DNA of 64,000 nt, taken from assembly GCF_004217115.1 (NCBI RefSeq), contig NZ_SHKN01000005.1:1-64000 (forward strand), read 5' to 3'. Within the stretch, counting starts at the first letter, position 1, and every line of letters begins with the position of its first letter. Below the pieces are notes generated by a model. It was given only the letters and a program-made list of their open reading frames with translations, made no database searches and had not been told where the DNA came from. Both the position numbers and the translations under genes were made by a program. Below, piece after piece: positions 43,086-52,911 of the stretch. This DNA comes from Ancylomarina subtilis (GTDB taxonomy: Bacteria; Bacteroidota; Bacteroidia; Bacteroidales; Marinifilaceae).

Positions 43086-43946
43086 TTATTTAATCTTATC
43101 AAAGCCCTGTCCGTAAACACCCATGACTGATCCCATCGAAATAAAAGCATCAGGATCAACAACTTTAACCATTTTCAAAATAGCTTGCGAATCCTTTTTC
43201 TTAGCCAAAAGCATCAAAACTTTAACTTCTTCCTGGGAATATCCCCCTTTAGCTTGAAGCTCAGTCAGGCCTAAATCAAGTTTAAAAACAACTTCATTTC
43301 TAATCTCATCGTATTTCTTCGTGAAGATAAAAATCTGAACAGATTGCTTACTCCCCTCAATCACCATATCAACACAATATGCACTCACACCCATAGCAAC
43401 AAAACCATAGACAACTTGTTCGATCGAATTTGACAGAAAATAGGATGATGAAATAATAATTAAATCCAATGTCAGAAGAAGCTGCCCCGGACTGTAATTT
43501 CGATATTTATTTATCATCATGGCAATAATATCGGTTCCCCCGGTACTACCTCCCTGAGATAGAATAATCCCGGCACTTGCTCCGGCCAAAATTCCCCCGA
43601 TTATAGCACACATAAAACGATCGCTAACCAAAGGCTCAGTAATAATTGATTGCAAAAGCCACAAAAAGAAGGATAGAACAAAAGTTGCAAATATGGTTTT
43701 TATACCAAAACCAAAGCCCAAAACTCTCATAGCCATCACAAGTAGCAATCCATTTATTATAAACACGGAATACCCTACCTTGAAACCTGTCGCAAAATAG
43801 ATAATGGTTGCGATACCACTTACCCCTCCACCAACAATTTCAGATGGTATTAAGAAACCTGTCCAGCCAATAGATCCAATAAAAAGTCCTATTGCGATAA
43901 TAAAATACGACTTAAACTGTTTGGTAAAATCTAGAATCTTTGTCAT
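43086..43946 (-). CDS. YitT-family membrane protein (copy 2)
   Basis: A 286-aa membrane protein with five or six transmembrane helices (about 12-200) and a cytosolic DUF2179 domain (about 205-286) ending VDPDAFISMGSVMGVYGQGF. Family signatures WTGFLIPSEIVGGGVSGIATI and SQGGSTGGTDIIAMMINKY are clear. The function of the family is not established. It is a tandem paralogue of the next gene upstream (44014-44874), separated by 67 bases. Confidence 0.9.
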   Translation of the reverse strand: MTKILDFTKQFKSYFIIAIGLFIGSIGWTGFLIPSEIVGGGVSGIATIIYFATGFKVGYSVFIINGLLLVMAMRVLGFGFGIKTIFATFVLSFFLWLLQSIITEPLVSDRFMCAIIGGILAGASAGIILSQGGSTGGTDIIAMMINKYRNYSPGQLLLTLDLIIISSSYFLSNSIEQVVYGFVAMGVSAYCVDMVIEGSKQSVQIFIFTKKYDEIRNEVVFKLDLGLTELQAKGGYSQEEVKVLMLLAKKKDSQAILKMVKVVDPDAFISMGSVMGVYGQGFDKIK

Positions 43947-44013
43947 GATATAATTTTAAAATCATTTTCCCTATTGGGATTTTTTTTCGGCCGCAAAGCT
44001 AGTAAGAATTTGC

Positions 44014-44874
44014 TTACGCACGAATTTCTTCGAAACCTGAACCATAGACTCCCATAACCGATGCCATTGAAATAAATGCATCCGGATCGTAATGTTTAAC
44101 TAATTTAAAGACCTGGGGCGTTTCATGTCTGCGAACAACCACCATCAATATTTTTCTATTTTCCTTAGAATACCAACCAATACTATCGATAACAGAAATT
44201 CCACGGTTAAGCGTTTCCCCGATTTCATCAGCTATTTTCTCATGCTCGCTAGTTATAATAAACATCTGCGCAGACTGCTTAGCCCCACTTATCACCATAT
44301 CAATTGCATAGGATGCTATTCCCATTGAAACATAACCGTAAACAATAGTAGGCACATCATCAAAAATAATATAAGATGACGCTATAATAAATACATCAAA
44401 ATATAAAATTATCCGTCCAGGGCTGATATTCTTATACTTATTTATAATCATAGCAATAATGTCGGTTCCCCCGCTACTTCCGCCTTGAGAAATTGTAATT
44501 CCAACTCCGGCACCACCTAATATTCCCCCTATAATGGCAGCCATAAATTTGTCATCTACTAAAGGAACTGTAAATATTTTTTGTTGAAAACTAAGAAAAA
44601 CTGAACCTAACAAAATGGCATATATGGTTTTCGCACCAAATTTAGGCCCCAGAATTTTTAAGGCAATGACAATCAAAAAACAATTGATGATAAAGTACGA
44701 TGCGCCCACAGGTATAGTCTTTCCCGAACCATAAAATATTAAAGTCCCAATACCACTCACGCCACCACCAATAATCTCTGAAGGAATTAAAAAGGCTGTC
44801 CAGCCAAAACTATAAATTGCCAATCCCAATGCAATGATTAAATAGGATTTCAATTCTGAGGTGTTCAATTTCAT
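44014..44874 (-). CDS. YitT-family membrane protein (copy 1)
   Basis: A 286-aa paralogue of 43086-43946 with the same helices, the SQGGSSGGTDIIAMIINKY motif and a DUF2179 C-terminus (DPDAFISMASVMGVYGSGF). Identical length indicates a tandem duplication. The pair lies between leuS and an M23 peptidase, but no functional link is apparent. Confidence 0.9.
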   Translation of the reverse strand: MKLNTSELKSYLIIALGLAIYSFGWTAFLIPSEIIGGGVSGIGTLIFYGSGKTIPVGASYFIINCFLIVIALKILGPKFGAKTIYAILLGSVFLSFQQKIFTVPLVDDKFMAAIIGGILGGAGVGITISQGGSSGGTDIIAMIINKYKNISPGRIILYFDVFIIASSYIIFDDVPTIVYGYVSMGIASYAIDMVISGAKQSAQMFIITSEHEKIADEIGETLNRGISVIDSIGWYSKENRKILMVVVRRHETPQVFKLVKHYDPDAFISMASVMGVYGSGFEEIRA

Positions 44875-44926
44875 TTTCTTAATTGTTACTTTTAAAGGTT
44901 ATACTTCCAAATTGATAAAAAAAAAG

Positions 44927-44968
44927 AAAGCTTTAGTTTCATTGAGTAGTCAATGAAACTAAAGCTTT
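44927..44968 (-). terminator. leuS terminator
   Basis: A perfect 19-bp stem AAAGCTTTAGTTTCATTGA / TCAATGAAACTAAAGCTTT with a 4-base loop. The minus strand continues with a long T-rich run. Confidence 0.92.
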
Positions 44969-44993
44969 TAAATATGAGTTATTAGCTTTCTGT

Positions 44994-47762
44994 CTAGACT
45001 ACTATGTTTATTATTTTTTTAGGAACAATGATTACCTTTTTAGGGGTTTTACCATCAATCCACTTTTGAGCCTGTTCACAAGTCATTACAGCCTGTTCAA
45101 TTTCATCTTTACTAAGACTCAACGAAAGTTCCAGTTTAAATCTCATCTTTCCATTAAATGAAACTGGGTACGAATGCACATCTTCTTCCAGGTACGATTC
45201 ATTTAAGACTGGGAAAGCGGCATCGGTAATACTATTCTTATTTCCACAAAGTGCCCATAACTCCTCAGTAATATGTGGTGCAAAAGGCGCTAAAAGAGCA
45301 AGTAATTCCTCTAAAATAGCTTTCTTATTACACTTAACACTATTCAACTCGTTCACACAAATCATAAAGGCTGACACAGATGTATTAAACGAGAATCGCT
45401 CAATATCATCCTGAATTTTCTTAATTGACTTATGCAAAGTCTTGTATTCTGCTTTAGTCGGCTCATCAGTTGAGATACAGAACTCGTTCTGGTCATTGTG
45501 AAACAGACGCCACAATTTCTTCAAAAACTTATGCACACCATCGATTCCATTCGTATCCCATGGCTTAGACGCTTCCAAAGGCCCTAAGAACATTTCATAC
45601 AAACGAAGCGTATCTGCTCCGTATTCTTCAACAATCACATCAGGATTAACCACATTAAACATCGATTTCGACATTTTCTCTACAGCCCATCCACAAATGT
45701 ATTTCCCATCTTCCAATACAAATTCAGCATCAGCATACTCAGGCATCCAACTTTTGAAGGCTTCAGTATCTAAAACATCATTTTTTACAATGTTTACATC
45801 AACGTGAATTTGAGTTGTGTCATAATCCTTTCTAAGACCATATGACACATATTTATTGGTATTCTTAATACGATATACAAAGTTTGAACGACCTTGAATC
45901 ATACCCTGATTAATCAGTTTTCTGAAAGGCTCGTCTTTGCAAACCTTACCTATATCGTAAAGGAATTTATTCCAAAAACGAGAATAGATCAAGTGACCTG
46001 TTGCGTGCTCAGTTCCTCCAATGTACAAGTCAACATCCTGCCAATATTCATTTACCTCTTCAGAAACCAAAGCTTCCTTATTTCGAGGATCCATATAACG
46101 TAAATAGTAAGCAGATGAACCCGCAAAACCTGGCATTGTATTCAACTCAATAGGGTAACCATCTTCCGTTGTCCAATTTTGGGCACGTCCCAATGGTGGC
46201 TCTCCAGTTTCTGTTGGTAAATACTTATCAACTTCCGGTAATTCAAGAGGCAACTGATCAAGATCCATCATTTTTGGCATGCCATCCTTAAAATAAACTG
46301 GGAATGGCTCTCCCCAATAACGTTGTCTTGAGAAAATTGCATCACGCAAACGGAAATTAACCTTGCGTTTACCCAATCCTCTTTCTTCAATTTCATTATT
46401 TGCTTTTACAATAGCATCCTTCACATCCAGACCATTCATAAAGTCTGAATTGATCATTTCACCCGACTTGGCATCGTATGATCCTTCGCTTAAATCACCA
46501 CCTGAAACCACTGGTACAATCGGCAAATCAAAGTGTTTCGCAAAAGCATAATCACGACTATCATGAGCAGGAACGGCCATAATAGCACCCGTTCCATATC
46601 CAGCCAATACATAATCACTCACCCACACAGGAATCGCTTCTCCTGAAAATGGATGTATCGCATATGAACCTGTAAATTCTCCACTAACCGTCTTCACATC
46701 GGCCATACGTTCTCTTTCTGTACGCTTTTTAGTGGCTGCAATATAAGCTGCAATCTTTTCTTTATATTCAGGTGTGGTTAATTGATCAACCAACTCACTT
46801 TCCGGAGCCAGAACCATAAAACTCACACCAAAAATTGTATCTGGACGAGTGGTGAAAATTGTCATCGCAACGTCAGAATCCTTCACCTGAAAGTCCATCT
46901 CAGCACCTTCTGAACGACCAATCCAGTTGCGCTGAATTTCTTTCAAAGAATCTGTCCACTCCAACTTCTCCATATCCTCAAGTAAACGCTTGGCATATGC
47001 AGACACGCGTAAAGACCATTGACGCATTTTTTTCTGCTCAACGGGATGTCCACCTCTTACAGACAGACCTTCTTTAATTTCATCATTCGCAAGAACAGTC
47101 CCTAATTTAGGACACCAATTCACCATTGTATCGGCCAAATAAGCCAAACGATAATTTAATAGAATACCGTCTTGTTCCTTCTCAGACAAAGAATTCCACT
47201 CTTCTGCAGTAAAAATATCTTCCTGAGATGTGGCAGCGTCCACATTGGCATTTCCATTTGCCTTAAACTCTTTGATCAAATCAGAAATCGCTTCGGCTTT
47301 TTGAGTCTTATTATTGAAGTAATGCTTAAACATTTCAACAAAAGCCCACTGTGTCCATTTATAATATTCAGGATCACAAGTACGAACTTCTCTATCCCAA
47401 TCATAAGAGAACCCAATCTTATCTAACTGTTGACGATATCTTTTAATATTAACCTCAGTAGTAATAGCAGGGTGCTGACCTGTTTGAATTGCATATTGCT
47501 CAGCTGGCAAACCATACGCATCATACCCCATTGGGTGCAATACATTAAATCCTTTTAAACGCTTATAGCGAGAATAAATATCAGAAGCAATATAGCCAAG
47601 TGGATGACCGACATGCAAACCTGCACCTGATGGATAAGGAAACATATCGAGTACATAAAATTTTGGTTTACTTGTATCAACATCAACTTTATAAGTCTTG
47701 TTATCAACCCAAAACTTCTGCCACTTTTTTTCTATTTCTTTAAAATTGTATTCCATGTTCAA
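44994..47762 (-). CDS. leuS: Leucyl-tRNA synthetase
   Basis: A 922-aa class Ia synthetase that charges tRNA-Leu. It has the HIGH motif in [13 protein letters not shown] (about 42-54), an editing domain (about 230-430) with [12 protein letters not shown], the KMSKS loop in [10 protein letters not shown] and an anticodon-binding helical bundle at the end. The length is normal for Bacteroidota. An alternative start MEYNF lies two codons in. It has its own promoter with a leader of about 160 bases and a strong terminator. Confidence 0.98.
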   Translation of the reverse strand: MNMEYNFKEIEKKWQKFWVDNKTYKVDVDTSKPKFYVLDMFPYPSGAGLHVGHPLGYIASDIYSRYKRLKGFNVLHPMGYDAYGLPAEQYAIQTGQHPAITTEVNIKRYRQQLDKIGFSYDWDREVRTCDPEYYKWTQWAFVEMFKHYFNNKTQKAEAISDLIKEFKANGNANVDAATSQEDIFTAEEWNSLSEKEQDGILLNYRLAYLADTMVNWCPKLGTVLANDEIKEGLSVRGGHPVEQKKMRQWSLRVSAYAKRLLEDMEKLEWTDSLKEIQRNWIGRSEGAEMDFQVKDSDVAMTIFTTRPDTIFGVSFMVLAPESELVDQLTTPEYKEKIAAYIAATKKRTERERMADVKTVSGEFTGSYAIHPFSGEAIPVWVSDYVLAGYGTGAIMAVPAHDSRDYAFAKHFDLPIVPVVSGGDLSEGSYDAKSGEMINSDFMNGLDVKDAIVKANNEIEERGLGKRKVNFRLRDAIFSRQRYWGEPFPVYFKDGMPKMMDLDQLPLELPEVDKYLPTETGEPPLGRAQNWTTEDGYPIELNTMPGFAGSSAYYLRYMDPRNKEALVSEEVNEYWQDVDLYIGGTEHATGHLIYSRFWNKFLYDIGKVCKDEPFRKLINQGMIQGRSNFVYRIKNTNKYVSYGLRKDYDTTQIHVDVNIVKNDVLDTEAFKSWMPEYADAEFVLEDGKYICGWAVEKMSKSMFNVVNPDVIVEEYGADTLRLYEMFLGPLEASKPWDTNGIDGVHKFLKKLWRLFHNDQNEFCISTDEPTKAEYKTLHKSIKKIQDDIERFSFNTSVSAFMICVNELNSVKCNKKAILEELLALLAPFAPHITEELWALCGNKNSITDAAFPVLNESYLEEDVHSYPVSFNGKMRFKLELSLSLSKDEIEQAVMTCEQAQKWIDGKTPKKVIIVPKKIINIVV

Positions 47763-47928
47763 TAGCTAATTAGATATGAATTCCGAATTAAATCGGATTT
47801 AGGTCGCACTAAAACCCAGATGACCTCTTTCTTTCAATCTGATTGATAAATAAATAATATGGACTTCAAAGACTCAGCAAATAAATACATCACCAACACC
47901 CAAGAAAATCCAACTCTTCATTAAGGCG

Positions 47929-47936
47929 CAAAATTA
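47929..47936 (-). promoter_or_regulatory. Candidate leuS promoter -7 box
   Basis: TAATTTTG on the minus strand fits TAnnTTTG. It implies a leader of about 160 bases before the leuS start. Confidence 0.45.
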
Positions 47937-48084
47937 GTAAAAGTTTGAAATAAATGAGGACTTTATTTTAGGAAAGAGAAATTATTAAATTTTGGCTACT
48001 AGAGCTTTAGCCAATCATCAGTATATTTTAATAATTTGTGCTTGAAGCAAGAACATTTTTAAACAAATAATTGGATTTATTTTC

Positions 48085-48092
48085 TAAATTTG
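48085..48092 (+). promoter_or_regulatory. Candidate tRNA-Arg promoter -7 box
   Basis: TAAATTTG fits TAnnTTTG and lies 11 bases before the mature tRNA 5' end, giving a very short leader. Confidence 0.55.
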
Positions 48093-48102
48093 TGTTCGAA
48101 TT

Positions 48103-48176
48103 GGCTCCATAGTTCAGCTGAATAGAACGTCAGATTCCGGTTCTGAAGGTCATGGGTTTGAATCCCATTGGAGTCA
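48103..48176 (+). tRNA. tRNA-Arg (anticodon CCG)
   Basis: A complete cloverleaf can be drawn. The acceptor stem GGCTCCA pairs with TGGAGTC (one G-T), the D stem is GTTC/GAAC and the anticodon stem TCAGA/TCTGA has loop TTCCGGT (anticodon CCG). The T arm is ATGGG/CCCAT with TTTGAAT. The discriminator base is A and CCA is not encoded. It reads CGG arginine codons. It is followed by a hairpin terminator. Confidence 0.95.
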
Positions 48177-48183
48177 CATAAAT

Positions 48184-48211
48184 AAAGCTCGAAGTAGAAA
48201 CTTCGAGCTTT
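48184..48211 (+). terminator. tRNA-Arg terminator
   Basis: Perfect 11-bp stem AAAGCTCGAAG / CTTCGAGCTTT followed by TTTCTTTTTC, eight bases after the tRNA. Confidence 0.9.
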
Positions 48212-48240
48212 TTCTTTTTCCCAAAAATTAAAATAAAAAA

Positions 48241-48263
48241 AAGGAGTCCGATAAGGACTCCTT
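48241..48263 (-). terminator. exbD cluster terminator
   Basis: Perfect 9-bp stem AAGGAGTCC / GGACTCCTT; the minus strand continues into a T-run. It is 24 bases past the last exbD stop. Confidence 0.85.
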
Positions 48264-48286
48264 TTAATTATATATCGAATAATAAA

Positions 48287-48754
48287 TTATTCTGCAGTTT
48301 GTCTGGTTGAATAATTCAACTTAAGTGAACTTGCTTTTCTAAGCTCCTGCTTAATGTCAGTTACAATACCCATTTTAGTGTATTGATCAACTTTCAATGA
48401 AGTAGTCAGCTTATTTCGCAATTCCTCTTTTCTTGCTTCACGTTCTGAAGCAATAAAAGATTGAATATCTCCAACAGTTGCAAATTGGTCGTTCAACTGG
48501 ATACGAGGCTCTGTTCCAAAAGTTTTTTGAAACTTTCTCATAGGCACACCGACATAGATGTTACTTACAAGATCCTTTTTCTCCAATTTAGTTACCTCTT
48601 TCGCTTCCGGAACCATAATATCTACATTCAAGTCAACTTCTCTCATAGTTGTTGCAACCATAAAGAAGAATAACAACATAAATACAATATCAGGAAGAGA
48701 AGCTGTTGATATGGCCGGTAACTCCTTGGTACCGTCTTTTCTAAACTTTGACAT
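48287..48754 (-). CDS. ExbD/TolR-family biopolymer transport protein (second)
   Basis: A 155-aa inner-membrane protein with one N-terminal helix (about 22-42) preceded by a conserved basic segment (MSKFRKDGTKELPAISTASLPDI). The Asp of the SLPDIVFMLLFFFMV segment is the proton-carrying residue of ExbD/TolR. The periplasmic part has a long insert between two beta strands. It energises TonB-type transport with ExbB. Its start overlaps the end of the first exbD by one base. Confidence 0.92.
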   Translation of the reverse strand: MSKFRKDGTKELPAISTASLPDIVFMLLFFFMVATTMREVDLNVDIMVPEAKEVTKLEKKDLVSNIYVGVPMRKFQKTFGTEPRIQLNDQFATVGDIQSFIASEREARKEELRNKLTTSLKVDQYTKMGIVTDIKQELRKASSLKLNYSTRQTAE

Positions 48755-49329
48755 TATTTACCTCCTGTATTTCTTGGTTCAGCTTCAGAAATCTGTACTG
48801 GGATATACTTTCTAACGGCAGCTTGCTGATCCTCATTAAGCTCCTCGTATTTTCTACCCCATTTCTGCATTGACTTCTCATCTTTTAACTCACGAGAAGC
48901 GGCTGCAAGTTCATCCTGAACGCGAATATAAGTTTCATATCTTGTTCCACGGTCATTCTGTAACGAAATCAATCCCTTTGAAACCATAACGTCACCAAAA
49001 TAAGGAACGCTCTTTATGCTTTTTTCAGGAAGATTTTCTTTGTTTGCAGGATTCAGGAAGAATTCTTTAGTCTTATCACGTAATTGTGAAATACTTAGAA
49101 CTTCTCCGTTCACCAACAACTCATTGTTACGATTCACCAATATGGACAAAACATTACGTTGTTTGACCTTTACATCATCATTCTGTTGTTGATCCTCTGG
49201 AATCGGTGGCAACTTTTTGTAGATACCTGTATCTACATCCATTGTAGTTGTCACCAAGAAGAAAATAAGCAACAAGAAAGCGATATCGGCCATCGAACTC
49301 GAATTTATCTCTGGTGTTTTTCTTGCCAT
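48754..49329 (-). CDS. ExbD/TolR-family biopolymer transport protein (first)
   Basis: A 191-aa relative of the second ExbD with the membrane helix at about 11-31 (SSMADIAFLLLIFFLVTTTM, Asp in the helix) and a larger periplasmic domain. Two different ExbD subunits per cluster is usual in Bacteroidota. It overlaps the next gene by one base and follows the 149-aa membrane protein by 48 bases. Confidence 0.92.
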   Translation of the reverse strand: MARKTPEINSSSMADIAFLLLIFFLVTTTMDVDTGIYKKLPPIPEDQQQNDDVKVKQRNVLSILVNRNNELLVNGEVLSISQLRDKTKEFFLNPANKENLPEKSIKSVPYFGDVMVSKGLISLQNDRGTRYETYIRVQDELAAASRELKDEKSMQKWGRKYEELNEDQQAAVRKYIPVQISEAEPRNTGGK

Positions 49330-49377
49330 AATATTATTTCTTAAGGTTTACGATTCGAGGTTAATCGAATCATTGTC

Positions 49378-49827
49378 TTAGCGTAATTTTCTCAATGTCT
49401 CTGTCACTACGATAGAAACGATAGCACCTACACCCAAAATGTACATGGTATAAAGAACCGTATCAGCAAACTTTAATGCCCCAACATTATTGTCTTCACC
49501 TGTATAACCAGGAAGGTTCAATAATGTACCATCAGACATAGAATATGCGATCAAGATAATTAATCCAAGACCTGCAAGTCCAGCTAATCCCTTAATTGCC
49601 CCCTTTGGATCAGATACAATCTGTAAAACAGGGAACAAAATTGACAAGCCAACAGTGATATAGAATAATGCCTTAGCCCAATAAATCAACGAATCGGTAT
49701 AAACCGGTGTTTGATGAGCCTGATTAGGCACGTCTCCCCCAAAGTAAAACATGGCTACAAAAACAACTGTAAGACCAAGCATTACATAGGTAAGAATATT
49801 TAAATATTTACTCAATGTATTTGACAT
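49378..49827 (-). CDS. Membrane protein of the ExbB/ExbD cluster
   Basis: A 149-aa protein with four predicted helices (about 9-28, 46-66, 76-95, 120-142) and no enzyme motif. It lies between exbB and exbD with a 9-base gap to exbB, which is the conserved Bacteroidota order, so it is presumably a subunit or assembly factor of the complex. The family is without a name known to me. Confidence 0.8.
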   Translation of the reverse strand: MSNTLSKYLNILTYVMLGLTVVFVAMFYFGGDVPNQAHQTPVYTDSLIYWAKALFYITVGLSILFPVLQIVSDPKGAIKGLAGLAGLGLIILIAYSMSDGTLLNLPGYTGEDNNVGALKFADTVLYTMYILGVGAIVSIVVTETLRKLR

Positions 49828-49836
49828 AGTCGGAAA

Positions 49837-50670
49837 TTATTTTTTCAAGTTGTATTTTACTAGGATATCAAGAAGAGAAATTGAAGCATCTTCCATGTTA
49901 TTTACAATACTATCAATTTTAGAAGTACAATAGTTATACACTACCTGTAGAATCATCGCAACGATCAAACCAGATACAGTTGTAATCAAGGCTACTTTAA
50001 TACCACCAGCTACAGCAGCAGGAGAGATAGTACCCATAGACTGAATCGAGTCAAACGCATCAATCATACCGATTACTGTACCCATGAAACCTAACATAGG
50101 AGCAAGACCGATCATCAATGAAATCCAAGAAAGACCTTTTTCCAATAGACCCATTTGAACTGAACCGTAAGCGATTACTGATTTCTCAACAACCTCTACA
50201 CCTTCATCCATACGATCAAGACCTTGATAGAAAATACTAGCGATAGGTCCGCGAGTTTCTCTACAAACTTCTTTAGCAGCATCAACACCACCATTATTCA
50301 AAGCGTCTTCTAAATTAGTAAGTAACTTCTTAGTATTTGTAGTTGACATATTCAAGTAAATGATTCTTTCGATAGAAAGAGCCAAACCTAAAATAAGAGT
50401 CAATAATACAAAACTCATAAACATCGCACCACCTTGGATGAATTGTTTCTTTACTACAGCGTGAAATGAAGTACTCTCTACTTCTTCTTCAGCAACTGGA
50501 GCTACTTCTTCTACAGCAGTTTCTTGAGCTGCAACTTCCTCAGTATTTTCATCCTGAGTATCTACGGTAGCTTCGGTAGTTTGAGCTGTCTCATCTTGAG
50601 CAACTACATTAAATGATGCTCCAAAATTCAGCATCCCGATAACTGCTATAAATGCAAATAACTTTTTCAT
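49837..50670 (-). CDS. exbB: MotA/TolQ/ExbB proton channel protein
   Basis: A 277-aa proton-channel subunit. The mature part has three helices (about 80-100, 183-203, 222-245) and the family core APMLGFMGTVIGMIDAFDSI ... TTVSGLIVAMILQ. Unlike E. coli ExbB it starts with a signal-peptide-like helix (to about 24) and a 40-residue Glu/Thr/Val-rich acidic stretch. With the two ExbD proteins it uses proton-motive force to drive TonB-dependent outer-membrane transport. It leads the cluster and has its own promoter. Confidence 0.93.
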   Translation of the reverse strand: MKKLFAFIAVIGMLNFGASFNVVAQDETAQTTEATVDTQDENTEEVAAQETAVEEVAPVAEEEVESTSFHAVVKKQFIQGGAMFMSFVLLTLILGLALSIERIIYLNMSTTNTKKLLTNLEDALNNGGVDAAKEVCRETRGPIASIFYQGLDRMDEGVEVVEKSVIAYGSVQMGLLEKGLSWISLMIGLAPMLGFMGTVIGMIDAFDSIQSMGTISPAAVAGGIKVALITTVSGLIVAMILQVVYNYCTSKIDSIVNNMEDASISLLDILVKYNLKK

Positions 50671-50710
50671 AGTCTGTTTTTCAAATTTTAATTAACGAAA
50701 TTATTTTTTA

Positions 50711-50718
50711 CAAAATTA
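50711..50718 (-). promoter_or_regulatory. Candidate exbB promoter -7 box
   Basis: TAATTTTG on the minus strand, 41 bases before the exbB start. Confidence 0.45.
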
Positions 50719-50884
50719 AACGGTTACTTTTTAAAAAATTGATTAACAATAATCAACTAAATTTTCCTTTTAAAGAATGTGTCAAAACCTCTTATATTAT
50801 CTATATCTCACTCCTTTTCTTATGTAATACAAGATGATTTTAACAGTGCACCAAATTACAAAAAAAAAGTGAAAAACAAATTTT

Positions 50885-51907
50885 CTATTGGCATAATTCG
50901 CCTTTGATGGACTTATTTAAAAAGAATTTTATCTTATCTGAATCAAGCTGCTGTCCAAGTAAAAACATTAGCTTAGTAATAGCAGCCTCTGTGGTGATAT
51001 CATAACCACTAATAACACCCATTTTTAATAATTCAACACTCGTTTCATACAAGCCCATATCCACACTTCCCGAAGGACATTGAGTCACATTATATACAAT
51101 AAGACCATTATCAATAGCTTGTTTAATTGAATTCACAAACCAGGCATCAGTTGGCGCATTCCCTGCTCCGTAAGTTTCAATTACGACAGCTCGTAATCCT
51201 TCAATATTCAGAATAGCATCAACCGTTCTCTTATTTATTCCTGGAAATATTTTAAGAATGGCAATATTCGTATCCAAATCGGTATTAATAGTAAACTCTT
51301 TTCCTGTGGCCTTCTGAATTGAGGATTCATTGTAATGAATATGAATACCAACCTTTGCTAAATTCGGATAGTTGTACGAATGAAAAGCATTAAAATATTC
51401 AGCATTGTGCTTGGTTGTTCGATTTCCTCTGAAAAGTTGGTTTTCAAAAAGCACACAAACTTCCGGAACGATTGCTTTACCATCCTTATAATCGGCAGCA
51501 ACTTCAATAGCCGTTATTAAATTTTCTTTACCGTCCGTACGGATCATACCAATTGGCAACTGAGACCCGGTCAACACAACAGGTTTGTCAAGATTATCCA
51601 GCATAAAACTTAAAGCAGATGCCGTATATGACATCGTATCGGTTCCATGAAGCACAACAAAACCATCATATTTCTCATAGTTTTCCTTAATAAGATTCGC
51701 AATCTTAATCCAAACATCCGGATTTAAATTCGATGAATCAATCAATGGATCAAAAGCTATAGAAGATAATTCAAAACCGAATTTTTTAAGCTCAGGTACC
51801 TGTTTTAAAATATGATCAAAATCGAAAGGCTTTAAAGAACCATTTGCCGGATCTTTTACCATCCCAATGGTTCCCCCGGTATAAATTATCAAAATTGAAG
51901 TCTTCAT
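50885..51907 (-). CDS. ansA: Type I L-asparaginase
   Basis: A 340-aa cytosolic enzyme that hydrolyses asparagine to aspartate and ammonia. The catalytic Thr lies in IYTGGTIGM near the N-terminus, and the second Thr/Asp in VLHGTDTMSYTAS (about 84-96). There is no signal peptide, as expected for type I. It is a single gene, with tatD upstream on the same strand. Confidence 0.95.
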   Translation of the reverse strand: MKTSILIIYTGGTIGMVKDPANGSLKPFDFDHILKQVPELKKFGFELSSIAFDPLIDSSNLNPDVWIKIANLIKENYEKYDGFVVLHGTDTMSYTASALSFMLDNLDKPVVLTGSQLPIGMIRTDGKENLITAIEVAADYKDGKAIVPEVCVLFENQLFRGNRTTKHNAEYFNAFHSYNYPNLAKVGIHIHYNESSIQKATGKEFTINTDLDTNIAILKIFPGINKRTVDAILNIEGLRAVVIETYGAGNAPTDAWFVNSIKQAIDNGLIVYNVTQCPSGSVDMGLYETSVELLKMGVISGYDITTEAAITKLMFLLGQQLDSDKIKFFLNKSIKGELCQ

Positions 51908-52047
51908 ATATTTTAAAATTTCATATTTTCAACATCCCGATCATTATCGGAGGATTATTAATACTAACACTATCCGGATGAAAAACAGTTTTCATCAAAA
52001 TTAACTCAACACCTATTAAGAAATTTCAACGATCTCACACTGTCCCT

Positions 52048-52815
52048 TTATATTCTAAATAATTTTCTGGCATTGAGGCTTGTTATTTCTGCCACCTCAT
52101 CAAAACTCAAATTATGAATCTCAGCCAATTTTTCAGCAACATAGGCTACATAAGCTGATTCATTTCGCTTCCCACGCTTTGGAGTTGGTGCCAAATATGG
52201 GGAATCCGTTTCCAAAATCAAATGTTTCATCTCGATTTCCCTGACAACGTGATCTAATCCAGAATTTTTAAATGTAAGAATACCATTTAAACCCAATAAA
52301 AATCCCATATCAATTGCCTTATTGGCTTGATCCAAATTTCCGGTAAATGAATGAAACACCCCATGAAGATTTTTCAACCTAAAAGATTCCAACACTTCAA
52401 ATATTTCCGAGAAAGAGTCCCGAGCATGAATTACCACAGGTAATTCCTTTTCAACTGCCCAATTTAATTGTTGTTCAAAAACAAATTGTTGTTCTTTCAG
52501 AAACGTTTTATCCCAATACAAATCAATTCCTATTTCTCCAATTGCTATAAAACCTTCCTCTGACAACCATTTTTCACAAATCAGCAACTCCTCCTTATAA
52601 TTCTCCTTCACCGAAGTTGGGTGCAATCCCATCATTGGCAAACAAAAACCAGGATAATCTCTAACCAAGTTGAGCATGGGGCCAATTGATTCCGAATCAA
52701 TATTGGGTAATAGAATTTGTCCCACATTGGCATCTTTTGCCCGCTGAATTGCTTCTGCAATATCATCGTTAAAAGCCTCAGAATAAATATGGGAATGTGT
52801 ATCGATAAGCTTCAT
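52048..52815 (-). CDS. tatD: TatD-family deoxyribonuclease/hydrolase
   Basis: A 255-aa metal-dependent hydrolase. The ligands lie in DTHSHIYS at the start, EIGIDLYWD (about 96-104), VIHARD (about 127), HSFTG (about 150) and ETDSPYLAP (about 201). TatD proteins act as 3'-5' DNases or on peptides; the exact substrate is unknown. The gene lies between ansA and gdhA on one strand, separated by 140 and 97 bases, the latter with a terminator. Confidence 0.94.
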   Translation of the reverse strand: MKLIDTHSHIYSEAFNDDIAEAIQRAKDANVGQILLPNIDSESIGPMLNLVRDYPGFCLPMMGLHPTSVKENYKEELLICEKWLSEEGFIAIGEIGIDLYWDKTFLKEQQFVFEQQLNWAVEKELPVVIHARDSFSEIFEVLESFRLKNLHGVFHSFTGNLDQANKAIDMGFLLGLNGILTFKNSGLDHVVREIEMKHLILETDSPYLAPTPKRGKRNESAYVAYVAEKLAEIHNLSFDEVAEITSLNARKLFRI

Positions 52816-52867
52816 ACTAAAATGTATTGATTTTGACTATCCAAGAATCTTGGGGTTAATGAAAAAA

Positions 52868-52884
52868 AGCCGGCTAAGCCGGCT
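52868..52884 (-). terminator. gdhA terminator
   Basis: Perfect 7-bp stem AGCCGGC / GCCGGCT with a TAA loop, then seven T residues on the minus strand. Confidence 0.9.
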
Positions 52885-52911
52885 CTTTTATATATTTAAA
52901 GCGTTAGAGGA

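Larger units (their letters stand above)
47763..48102. other. Intergenic region leuS / tRNA-Arg
   Basis: A 340-bp gap between divergent units. It contains the leuS leader and promoter and the tRNA promoter. Nothing else is supported. Confidence 0.5.

Noticed and set aside
47763-47930. T-box or other riboswitch in the leuS leader
   Set aside because: No T-box stem or specifier features are seen, and T-boxes are not typical of Bacteroidota.
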